NCBI GenBank assembly: GCA_012032575.1
Contig: JAAUSP010000241.1
Location: 1 to 10,429 of the forward strand
Origin: Anaerolineales bacterium
GTDB taxonomy: Bacteria; Chloroflexota; Anaerolineae; 4572-78; J111
DNA length: 10,429 nt
Direction of reading: 5' to 3'
Shown: positions 1 to 7,300 of the stretch, piece by piece
Position numbering within the stretch: position 1 is the first letter of the stretch
Layout: each line of letters starts with the position of its first letter
The notes under the pieces: model-generated
The model's database searches: none
What the model was told of the DNA's origin: nothing
Seen by the model: the letters and a program-made list of their open reading frames with translations, nothing else
Program-made: the position numbers and the translations under genes

Positions 1-1501
1 GTCACCTTTAACATCCGGGCTAAGCGACTGGAGTCCACCCCGGAGCAAACGGCCACAGAAGCCCCGGTCTCACTCGAAGCCGCCCTATTGGCCGAAATCC
101 CGTTGCTGGATGATGCTCAGAACCGGCGTTACCTCGATGAATTGAACAGCATGGATTATCAAACCTTAGCCAGCGCTGAAGCAGTCGTTCAATTTTACCA
201 GGACAAGTTGCCACCATTGGGTTGGACGTATGACTGGCCGGGATATACGCCCGATCAAGAATATTATAAGTTCAAGCGTGATGGGGCTGACCTGTTGTTA
301 CAGGTTTATGAATCTGAAGGGGAACGAACGGTCAGTATTTCGGCGAACATAGTGGCCACCCTGGCCGAGGCCAGCGCCGCCGCTGAAATGGTTTTTCCCG
401 ATGATGCCGAGATGCAGGACTCTTTCTTCAATGAAAACACCAATGATATGCGCGGTGAGTTCCTTACCAGTCTGAGCGCGGCTGAATTGGTCGAGTTTTA
501 CGGTCAGGCTTATCCTCCGGCGGCAGGCTGGCGGCTCATCCGGCCCGAACCGAGTTCCGCCGAGGTGGAAGCGGGCAGCTTTGGCGCTTTCTTTCTGCAA
601 AACGAGACGCGAGAAATCGTCTTTAACCTGGAAGCCGCCGCAGAGGGGGCCGGCCTCAAGGTTAAAATTCTACACCGGCCCGCTGGCCGATTACGCCGAC
701 GCCAACCTGCCCACCGAAATTGAACCATTGGCCGCTCTGATCGGCGACGCTAAAAATGCCAATGTTATCTTCATGGATGGTATGACAACTGTGCTGTTTT
801 CTAGCCGAAAGCCGGTGGCAGAAACCATTGACATTTATCGCACCGGCCTATCCGGCCTGGGCTGGCAGATTGTGGCCGAAGATAAACCATTTAATGGGAT
901 TACTTTGATTATTGAAAAAGCGGGGCAGCAGTGGCGATTAAATATAAAAACTGATTTTGGCAGCACCGGTATCACCCTGATCCAGAACCAAACAGCGACT
1001 TCCTCCCCCAAACTTGATCCGGCTGATGTGACCGGCGACATCTACCTGGCCGGCAGCAGTAGCAGCGCGGCCCTCACTTACCGGGTGATCGAGCGCTTTC
1101 AGGCTGAGGGCTTCCAGGGTGGGGTGGCGCTGGACTTGATTGGGACAGAGAATGGTTTTGAGCGTTTATGCCTTATCGGTGAAACCGATATTGCTCCGGC
1201 TAATCGTCCCATCGAGCCAGGTGAAGCCGCGGGCTGTCGGGATATTTTTCGCCAGGGTGTTAGCCGCGGCACTCCTTTCGGTTTAACGGTGGGCTATGAC
1301 CCGGAGGGCAGCCCTATTATCCTCTACTCTGCGCCCGGTGTAATTGAGCAGAACTCGGCGGCGGCGGCTTTTCTTAACTTTTACCTGACAGTAGCCAGCG
1401 AGGAAATAACCAACCTGGGGCAGGGTTTCAGCCCGGCCAGCCAAGACGAATTAGACACAGCCCGCCAGACTTTACAAAGCAATCTATTGTCTCAAAGATA
1501 A
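1..1501 (+). CDS. Repeat-module protein with truncated PstS-like substrate-binding domain (5' partial, frameshifted)
   Basis: The reading frame is already open at base 1, so the N-terminus and any signal peptide lie outside the window. Three modules of about 100 residues follow one another (from about bases 91, 388 and 706). Each begins near a D-A pair and carries a helix of the type V-x-FY-x(3-5)-L-P-x-x-GW followed by beta-strand-like segments. From about 1024 the protein switches to a periplasmic-binding-protein fold of the PstS type: GSSSS at 1052-1066, GTENGFERLC at 1142-1171, then a GETDIA...NRPIEPGEA...C block (1178-1237), and near the end an FLNFYL segment. PstS proteins bind phosphate, but most of the second lobe is missing here, so ligand binding is doubtful. 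The frame shifts by one base in the AAAA run at 664-667; dropping one A joins VK to FYTGP and gives 499 residues in the window. Likely secreted or lipid-anchored; function unknown. Confidence 0.75.
91..1020 (+). repeat. Three tandem ~100-residue protein modules
   Basis: Within the first gene the segments at about 91-381, 388-705 and 706-1020 align by eye. Each has a proline/aspartate-rich opening (PLLDDA, VFPDDA, LIGDA), an amphipathic stretch containing VVQFY / LVEFY / TIDIY, a GW about nine residues later (LGW, AGW, LGW), then paired strands. The extreme start (VTFNIRA) looks like the tail of a fourth module. DNA-level identity is low, so this is an old protein duplication. Confidence 0.65.
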
Positions 1502-1514
1502 TTAAAGTTCCAGG

Positions 1515-1556
1515 CCCTCAAGTAACGGCAAAGTAAGTCTTGCTGTTACTTGAGGG
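1515..1556 (+). terminator. Hairpin terminator after the module/PstS-like gene
   Basis: A 17-bp stem with one G-U wobble pairs CCCTCAAGTAACGGCAA (1515-1531) with TTGCTGTTACTTGAGGG (1540-1556) around an 8-base loop. It starts 13 bases after the TAA stop and is followed by TTTCT. The T-tract is weak but the stem is long and well placed, so rho-independent termination is likely. Because the stem is nearly symmetrical it could act on the minus strand too. Confidence 0.75.
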
Positions 1557-1599
1557 TTTCTATCCTGGTGTAAGTCAAGATAACGGCTAAAATTATCCA

Positions 1600-1878
1600 A
1601 TGGCTCATGAGAAAAACCAGGCTCAAACTAACACAAGGGCAAAACTACCTGAACCCCTCAAGGTGTGGCTGGGGGTGCTGGGCCTGGTTGTCATATTGTT
1701 TGGCTGTCTTTACCCTCATTATCCGAGCGTGTTGATAGGTGCGGCTCTAACTTGGCCCTGGGTTTATACTCACCGAAGACAAAAACGAGCCAAAGGGATG
1801 ATGATAATGATAGTGCTTATCTTTGGTTTAACCCTGTTTCTTTCAATAACCTTGTGGCGCGAATTTTACGCTCTATAG
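1600..1878 (+). CDS. Small predicted membrane protein
   Basis: This 92-residue product starts with a lysine- and polar-rich N-terminus (MAHEKNQAQ...), then has two closely spaced hydrophobic segments at about residues 20-37 and 43-56, a very basic loop (HRRQKRAKG, about 58-66), and a final hydrophobic helix at about 67-86. The basic loop would place the connection between the second and third helices in the cytoplasm. I do not recognise a family. The ATG has no convincing Shine-Dalgarno sequence, but it lies 43 bases after the upstream terminator and the composition is typical of a real membrane protein. A TTG-initiated frame overlapping it (1665-1889) looks like a shadow. Confidence 0.6.
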   Translation: MAHEKNQAQTNTRAKLPEPLKVWLGVLGLVVILFGCLYPHYPSVLIGAALTWPWVYTHRRQKRAKGMMIMIVLIFGLTLFLSITLWREFYAL

Positions 1879-1920
1879 GCTATGGTTAAAGCATTTTTTC
1901 AAATGACGGGGACCTATCTA

Positions 1921-2056
1921 CGTACCAAGCTTATTGCTTCAGGTTGGGTACGGTCTACCCGTCACCTTTGTAATACCAGGTTGGGTTGAATATGGGGAAA
2001 ACCAACGAGTCACCTCATTCGGGAATGGGTTGGGTCTCGTACCTCGACCCAACCTA
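1921..2056 (+). promoter_or_regulatory. Structured leader with three competing GGTTGGGT elements
   Basis: The 195-base gap between the small membrane protein and the nitroreductase-family gene holds GGTTGGGT at 1942-1949, 1979-1986 and 2028-2035, and a single complementary ACCCAACC at 2047-2054. The nearest copy forms an 11-bp stem (2026-2036 with 2046-2056, one G-U pair, 9-base loop) that ends five bases before the ribosome binding site GGGGAGG (2062-2068). A further broken palindrome is CGTACC (1921-1926) with GGTACG (1947-1952), with AAGC/GCTT inside. The role is an inference; nothing here matches a riboswitch class I know. Confidence 0.35.
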
Positions 2057-2073
2057 CTACTGGGGAGGATCAA

Positions 2074-2397
2074 TTGGAGGATACATCTGGGCTGCCCTTT
2101 CTCTATTTAACCACAACCGGCTGGAAAAGCGGCCGGTCGCACCAGATCGAAATCTGGTTTACGGCGTTGGAAGATTGCTTTTATATTATTGCCGAAAGAG
2201 GCGAAGAAACGCACTGGGTGCAGAATCTGCGCCGCCAGCCGGCAGTTACCTTTCGCGTGGGCGGGCAGACATTTGAGGGTACAGGCCGGGTTGTCGAGGC
2301 TGCGCGGGAGCCGGAGCTGCACCGGCAGGTGCAACAGTTATCGGAAGTTAAATATGGGTGGGGAGACGGCTTGGTGGTAGAATTGAAACCGGCCTAA
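2074..2397 (+). CDS. Nitroreductase-family deazaflavin (F420)-dependent oxidoreductase-like protein
   Basis: The 107-residue product matches the small split-barrel family of F420H2-dependent nitro/quinone reductases. It has the signature LTTTGWKSGRSHQIEIWF near the start (about residues 11-28), then a strand and a WVQNLRRQPAVTFRV block (48-62), FEGTGR (67-72), and KYGWGDGLVVE near the end (93-103). Family members bind the deazaflavin F420 or a related flavin and transfer hydride; the substrate cannot be told from sequence. The TTG start at 2074 is chosen because GGGGAGG (2062-2068) sits five bases upstream. The same frame stays open back to 1990 but offers no ATG, GTG or other TTG, although the extra residues (GEDQ just upstream) faintly resemble the longer family N-terminus. 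The stop overlaps the stop of the convergent DUF1638 gene. Confidence 0.8.
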   Translation: MEDTSGLPFLYLTTTGWKSGRSHQIEIWFTALEDCFYIIAERGEETHWVQNLRRQPAVTFRVGGQTFEGTGRVVEAAREPELHRQVQQLSEVKYGWGDGLVVELKPA

Positions 2398-2975
2398 CCA
2401 TTCATCAACGTCATTAATCGCGTTTCCAGTTCACCATACCCCACCGGACGATGCTCAAACTCCCAGCCCATTGAATCGGCAATGGCTTGAGCTTTGGTCA
2501 ATAATTTCTCGGTCGGCGACTGGCTCAGATAAACCAGGCGGCGATAGTTGCCAAAATAGAGGGGGGCCAGCTCCGGGTGTTTGTCCAGCCCCAGGCCACC
2601 CAGAACCGCCTTTTCATAGGCCCGCAGGAGCCAGTCGGTTAGAAAGAAGGTGCCGGGCTGTTCGGTCATCATTTCGTCAAAGGGAAGCGCTCCGGCGTAC
2701 ATCTCATAACAATGCGGGCCGCTAATGCGCATCACGTTATGCTTGACCAGCACGTCGTCAATGCCGGTTGCACCGCACTCCCCATAAACCACAATCACCC
2801 GGTCATAATCGGCCCGGAGTTGACCGAGCATGGCGTCCAAATCGGTGGTGATTTTGAGGGGGGTCATATGGTGCAGCGCGGGCAGCGCTTTTAAATCCAC
2901 TTGCCAGTTGTGTTTATCAATCAACTCTTTAGTTTCTTTGGCTAAAGCCCCACAGGCAATGAACAAGGTTTTCAA
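2394..2975 (-). CDS. DUF1638 domain protein
   Basis: The 193-residue product carries the hallmarks of DUF1638 along its full length: an N-terminal strand ending in CGAL (C8), LPALHH (31-36), YGECGATG (64-71), GPHCYEMYAG (86-95), PGTFFLTDWLLR (107-118), LGLDKHPEL (128-136) and YFGNYRRLVYLSQ (140-152). The conserved C8, C67, H88 and C89 suggest metal or cofactor binding. Relatives often lie beside corrinoid-dependent methyltransferase genes, but none is visible here, so no role is assigned. TTG at 2975 is preferred because GAGGAA (2983-2988 on the complement) lies seven bases upstream and the family usually begins just before this strand; another TTG five codons earlier would overlap the ribosome binding site. 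The upstream edge abuts a MITE-like repeat. Confidence 0.85.
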   Translation of the reverse strand: MKTLFIACGALAKETKELIDKHNWQVDLKALPALHHMTPLKITTDLDAMLGQLRADYDRVIVVYGECGATGIDDVLVKHNVMRISGPHCYEMYAGALPFDEMMTEQPGTFFLTDWLLRAYEKAVLGGLGLDKHPELAPLYFGNYRRLVYLSQSPTEKLLTKAQAIADSMGWEFEHRPVGYGELETRLMTLMNG

Positions 2976-3003
2976 ATCGAATTTCCTCAAATTTAAACAG
3001 TAA

Positions 3004-3119
3004 TGTAACTACTCAGCCATGTCATTTCGACCGAAGGGAGAAATCTCCGAGGCCGATGCAGTACAGTAGAGATTTCTCGGCCTACGGCCTCGAAATGACA
3101 TGAGGGCTGAGCAGTTACA
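3004..3119. repeat. MITE-like palindromic element
   Basis: The 116-bp block has near-perfect terminal inverted repeats: TGTAACTACTCAGCC at 3004-3018 against GGCTGAGCAGTTACA at 3105-3119 (one mismatch). Further in are ATGTCATTTCGA (3019-3030) with TCGAAATGACAT (12 bp) and GAGAAATCTC (3038-3047) with GAGATTTCTC (3069-3078). It has no coding capacity and could fold into one long imperfect hairpin. The ATTTCGA...GAGAAATCTC core is a style of dispersed palindromic repeat I recognise from many bacterial genomes. No clear target-site duplication is seen at its edges. Confidence 0.75.
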
Positions 3120-3159
3120 CAGTGACAATTATCGCCGCTATCAGGCCCTTTGTCACTGT
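3119..3159 (+). terminator. Terminator-like hairpin abutting the palindromic element
   Basis: ACAGTGACAA (3119-3128) pairs perfectly with TTGTCACTGT (3150-3159) across a 21-base loop, and TTTTT follows at 3161-3165. The shape is that of a plus-strand terminator, but no plus-strand gene ends nearby: the nearest, at 2397, is 720 bases upstream and converges with a minus-strand gene. It may stop read-through or antisense transcripts, or be a second mobile palindrome. The long loop lowers confidence that it terminates transcription. Confidence 0.4.
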
Positions 3160-3244
3160 ATTTTTCCCCAAAATAGTGCTAATATGGTAGGGTAGAGACC
3201 AAACCTCTGGTTTAAGTTGGGTGGATTGGGCGAAACGTGTCAAA

Positions 3245-3484
3245 ATGGTCAGGCGGTATCGTGTCGAAGTTTATAGCCGGGGGGTGTTTGTCTCACATCA
3301 TACTATCGAGGCAGACGACGCCTTAACGGCAATCAACCTGGTTGAAGCGCAGTTTGGACAGCCCCCCAAAGTAGAAGAAACCACTGTTTATTTTGACGAC
3401 GGCAAAAAAGAGCATCTGCTGATTGTGTCAGACTGGCACGGCTACTCGTTTGAAGCCCGCCAACTCCTGCCTGTCGCCGCCTGA
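3245..3484 (+). CDS. Small conserved-looking hypothetical protein
   Basis: From ATG at 3245 the product has 79 residues and starts MVRRYRVEVYS. It reads as a small alpha/beta protein: two N-terminal strands (RYRVEVYSRG, VFVSHHTIEA), a helix (DDALTAINLVEAQFG), then charged strands containing TTVYFDDGKKEHLLIVSDW. There is no signal peptide or membrane segment, so it should be cytoplasmic. I do not recognise a named family; the ADDALTAINLVEA stretch resembles small single-strand-helix proteins with no assigned function. A GTG eight codons upstream (3221) is an alternative start, and neither has a good ribosome binding site. Its TGA lies three bases from the stop of the convergent zinc-ribbon/pentapeptide gene. 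Confidence 0.6.
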   Translation: MVRRYRVEVYSRGVFVSHHTIEADDALTAINLVEAQFGQPPKVEETTVYFDDGKKEHLLIVSDWHGYSFEARQLLPVAA

Positions 3485-3487
3485 GTG

Positions 3488-4248
3488 CTACTCATGCACC
3501 TCGCCGTTGGGCAGGATTGTCCCCTCCAGGGTCCGCGCTCGCTCCAATTGAAACGTCATCACATCAGACGCCGTCAAATTGGCCCGGATCAGCAACGCGC
3601 CGCGCAGCACCGCGCCTTCCATTTTTGCCCCCTCCAGGCTTGTTTCCTTTAGATACGACTCTCTAAAATTGACCCCCCGCAGGTCCGCCCCTTTGAGATT
3701 AGCCCCCTCCATATCTACCCTAAACAGAATGGCTTGATCCATGAAGGCACCGCGCAAGTTCGCCCGCAGCAGGGTGGCCCCGCTGAGATCGGCATATTCC
3801 AGAATGGCGCTGCGCAGATAAGCTTCATTAAGCTTGGCCCGCTGTAGATTGGCCCCTTTTAAGTTGGCGCTAAACAGATTAGCCTGACTCAAATCAGCGC
3901 CGCTCAAATTGGTCCCAATCAATTCGGTTTCGCGCAGGTTGGCTTCGCTCAAATCTATCCCGCTTAAATCCAGGCCGCTAAGCGTCTGGGCCGATAAATC
4001 AAAGCCTTTGCCCGAAAAATTCTTTTCACCGCCGGCCCAATTCAGAACCAATTGAAGCTGTTCTTCTCGCGTCCTGACCTCGACGGGTTCCCCCGGTTTC
4101 AGTTCGGTGACTTGTTTTGCAAAACCAGGTCGCGAATGGCCGATTCGTAAGCGTAGCCGGGCATCCACTGGCCGCAGTGCTTGCAAATCAAGGCTTTGAT
4201 ACGAATCTCTTCATCACAAAAAGGGCAGCGCTTCAGCTCGTCGGACAT
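3488..4248 (-). CDS. Zinc-ribbon plus pentapeptide-repeat protein (frameshifted)
   Basis: The N-terminus carries a short zinc ribbon, CPFC (8-11) and CKHC (22-25), a Cys4 site with a ten-residue spacer. After a linker of about 50 residues comes a long run of pentapeptide repeats (A(D/N)LxX type, such as LSGADLSQANL and LKGANLQRAKL), roughly 30 in all, which should form a right-handed quadrilateral beta-helix. Such helices act in protein-protein contact; some mimic DNA and bind gyrase, but nothing here shows that role. The two parts lie in different frames. Adding one A to the AAAA run (plus-strand TTTT 4115-4118), or one T to the run at 4121-4124, joins VLQ to KQVTEL and gives 253 residues. 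ATG at 4248 is chosen because GGAGG (4254-4258) is five bases upstream. No signal peptide: cytoplasmic. Confidence 0.75.
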
Positions 4249-4267
4249 TACCACCTCCACCCTATCC

Positions 4268-4273
4268 ATTATA
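4268..4273 (-). promoter_or_regulatory. Candidate -10 box for the zinc-ribbon/pentapeptide gene
   Basis: The minus strand reads TATAAT, a perfect sigma70-type -10 hexamer, 19 bases before the ATG at 4248. Transcription would then start very close to the GGAGG ribosome binding site, giving a short leader. No good -35 hexamer is found at 16-18 bases spacing. The position also rules out the in-frame ATG eight bases further upstream, which overlaps the box. Confidence 0.4.
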
Positions 4274-4327
4274 GCCGATTCCGGGGTTGTAAGAAAATGA
4301 AAAGGCAGGGTTAGGGCAGACTTGATT

Positions 4328-4347
4328 GGCGAAGGCCCAGCTTCACC
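4328..4347 (-). terminator. Weak hairpin after the propeller-cytochrome gene
   Basis: On the minus strand GGTGAAG pairs with CTTCGCC (7 bp, one G-U) around a six-base loop, eight bases after the TGA of the large gene. There is no T-tract, so it may only stabilise the 3' end of the message rather than terminate by itself. Confidence 0.25.
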
Positions 4348-4355
4348 GCGAGTGG

Positions 4356-7300
4356 TCAATTTGATCTTCTGATGATAGGCAGGTAATAAGGCAGCGGCGG
4401 TTCTGACACAGCCGCCATGATTTCGGGCGGACTCTTGGAGGTGTCCCACAGGGTCCCCAGCGCCGCGCCGTCCACTCCGCCTCTGGTTCGCAAAAAGTCA
4501 ATATATTCTTTGGAAGCCGTTTGATAATACAGAGTCGCCGCAACCCGCGCTGTTCCGGCGGGGACGGTGTAGGCCGTTTCATCCCAGTACTGGCCGGCGG
4601 TGTAGGTCGCGCCGACCGGCTTCAGCCCTCTCTGGTTCAAGGCCGAAGCAGTGAACCCTCGCGGGGGAATCCGGTTATCTTTGAGCACGAGATTGTTCAA
4701 CACAAAATGGAACGTGGGTTGGTTGGCGTTTTCGGGCATTTGCAGCAGGGTGGCCAGGTCTGAACTCATGCCCTGCTTGGCCTCGTAAATTTTGATGGCG
4801 GCGTCCTCAGTCAAAACGCCCGTGGACGGGTTGTAGACGCCCGACTCGTAAATCAAATTATTATCCTCATCATACGCCCTTAAATTGAGCCAGATACGCC
4901 GGCCTTCGGGGTAGCCGGTGGGCAGTTTGTGGCCGGTTTGATTGGTCACGCGTACCGTCGCGATTTTGTTCGGGCCGGCGCCGGTCAACGTGACCGAGAG
5001 GGTGGCGGCCTTTTGCAGCATCTCCCGCGCCCGAATGATGGTGACATTGAGGTTGGCCGCGTCGCCGGTGCTGTTGAGCCGCCAGCGCGAGTCCTGCAAA
5101 ATCTGGGGAACCCAGGTGTTGCGCCGGCGAGGTCATGTTCGGGCAAGCAGCCGGCAGCGCCGCAATCGCGGTTGACCGGGTTATAGATGTCTTCGGCGGC
5201 CTTGCCGGTGGTACGGCGCATGTGGCAATCCTGGCAGGAGCTGACCACCCCGTTGGATTTAGCCCCGGCAAACTGGGGAGCCAAAACGCCAGTGGTGCGA
5301 TAATCACTGTTAAACCACTCATCATAGGTCTGTTCGATGGGGAAAAGCTCGCCTTTGGCGAAGGAAGGGGCCGCCAGACCATTGCCGTTGGGCCAATAGC
5401 GGCTGCCATCCCAGGAGAGGGTGGGATTATCCACGTTGTGGCACGAGCCGCACAAGCGGGACTCGGTCACGGCATTGGTGGACTGGCCCAGAAAATCGGT
5501 TTTGAAAGCCGTGTGAGGAAGATTGGTCAGCGCAAAGGGTCCGCGCCGCCGGTCTTGCGGGTCGAGGATGAGCATAGCGCTGCCAACATGGTCGGCAGGC
5601 AGGGTGGCGGTAGGGGCCAGTGAGCTGCGGATGGTCGCATCAATTGCCACGGCCTGATCGTTGGGCGAGGCGACGGGGTCAACCATACGATGGCAAATTT
5701 CGCAGGCCACCCCGGCCTGAATATCGCCCGATTGCAGAGCTGAACCGTCAGCGGGGTGGCTGCGGCCTTCAAACCAGCCTTTGGGGGTGTGGCAGCGCAA
5801 ACAGTAGTCGCCGGCATCACCGGCATCGCTGTTGGCGACGGCCAGGGCCGACCACATCAGCGGGTCGCGTCCGGCCTGGCCCATCATACTGCCCCGCCAT
5901 TTGTCGTAAATGGGCGTGGTATGGCAAAAATCGCAGCCGCCCGGATCGGGAATGGTATCGGTTAGTTGGTTAGGCTGGGTACCGGGAAAAAAGAAATCCT
6001 CGACGCCGGTCGAGAGGGCCGGACGTGGCACAAAAACAGCCTCGGAGAGTGTTACCACGCTGATGCCGGGACTGGTCAATTGAGCCTGGTTGATGAGACT
6101 GCCGGTCACGTCGTCAGCAACGGTGACCTGATAGGTCAGGGTGATCGTTTGGCTGGGCGAGAGCGATCCTTGCCAGCGTAAAACGGGCGCCTGTAAGCTA
6201 TCCACCGTGCCGGCTGTCGCTGCCAGTGAGCCGGGAACATAGCTCAGGCCGGCGGGGATAGTATCGGTCAAAAAAGCGGTCTGGCTGGACAGGCCGCCGG
6301 TGTTGTTGATACGAATGGTGTAGGTGACGGTTTCGCCGGGGTCGGCGTGGGCGGTTGAGGCGCTTTTGGTCGAGGTGGACAGGTTGGGTTGGGGGCCGTT
6401 GGCATCGGCCAGGCGGCGAATCGTACCGCCAAAATAATCGAGTAGATACAATTCGCCCTGTTCGTCCTCGCCAAAGGCGCTGACACTAAAGGTAGAACTG
6501 GGCGGGCCATATTCTTGCTCAGGGGTGGACCAGCTATTCGGCCCGGTTTTGGTCATGCTCCAGATCCGGCCAGAGCCGTAATCGGCATAAAAATAGTAGC
6601 CGGAAAGCGCCGGATACAGGCTGCCGCGATACACATAGCCGCCGGTAACAGAGGCTCCTAAACTATGGCTGTATTCGGCAATTGGTTCGGTCAAGGTAAT
6701 GCCAGAGCCGCAGTTGCCCGGCTCAAAATCGTGCCGGCCTTCCCGGCAGTCCCAGCCAAAATTTACGCCGCCCGGTGTACTGGCCGCCTGATAACTGATC
6801 TCCTCCCACTGACCCTGACCAACATCGCCAATATACAGATCGCCTTTGCCAGCCCCCCCGCTATCGCCCCGATCAAAACTGAAGCGCCAGGGATTGCGGA
6901 CCCCCATAGCCCAGATTTCATCGGCTCCGGCCGTGGCCCCGGCGAAGGGGTTGCCCGGCGGAATAGCATAAGGCGAGCCATTGTTGACGTCAATACGCAA
7001 AATTTTGCCCAGCAAGACTGTTTTATTCTGGGCGTTTTGGTTGGGGTCGCCGCCGCTGCCGCCATCGCCGGTACCGATGTAGAGGTAGCCATCGAGCGGC
7101 CCAAACATAAGCTGTCCGCCATTATGATTGCTGTGGCTGGGGTGCGGGATGGTCAAAATCGGCTGGCCGCTGTTCGGATCGGCCAGGTTGGGATTGGTGC
7201 TGGAGGCCGTGTAACGGGCAATGACCAGATTACCGCCGGTATTGGTGTAATAGATGTAAAAAAGACGGTTACTTTCGTAATTGGGATGGAAGGCCACGCT

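Noticed and set aside
1879..2060. A tRNA or small structured RNA gene in the palindrome-rich gap
   Set aside because: No T-loop GTTCGA-type motif, acceptor stem or CCA end could be fitted.
1986..2276. A 96-residue plus-strand frame overlapping the nitroreductase-family gene
   Set aside because: The LTTTG...SGR signature, WVQNLRRQP and KYGWGDG are all in the other frame, which has the better ribosome binding site.
3150..3185. TTGTCA and TAATAT as a promoter for the small gene at 3245
   Set aside because: The spacing is 24 bases, too long for sigma70, and TTGTCA is part of the inverted repeat.
4112..4124. Programmed -1 ribosomal frameshift in the zinc-ribbon/pentapeptide gene
   Set aside because: No X-XXY-YYZ heptamer in the zero frame and no obvious downstream stimulator; a single-base indel explains it more simply.
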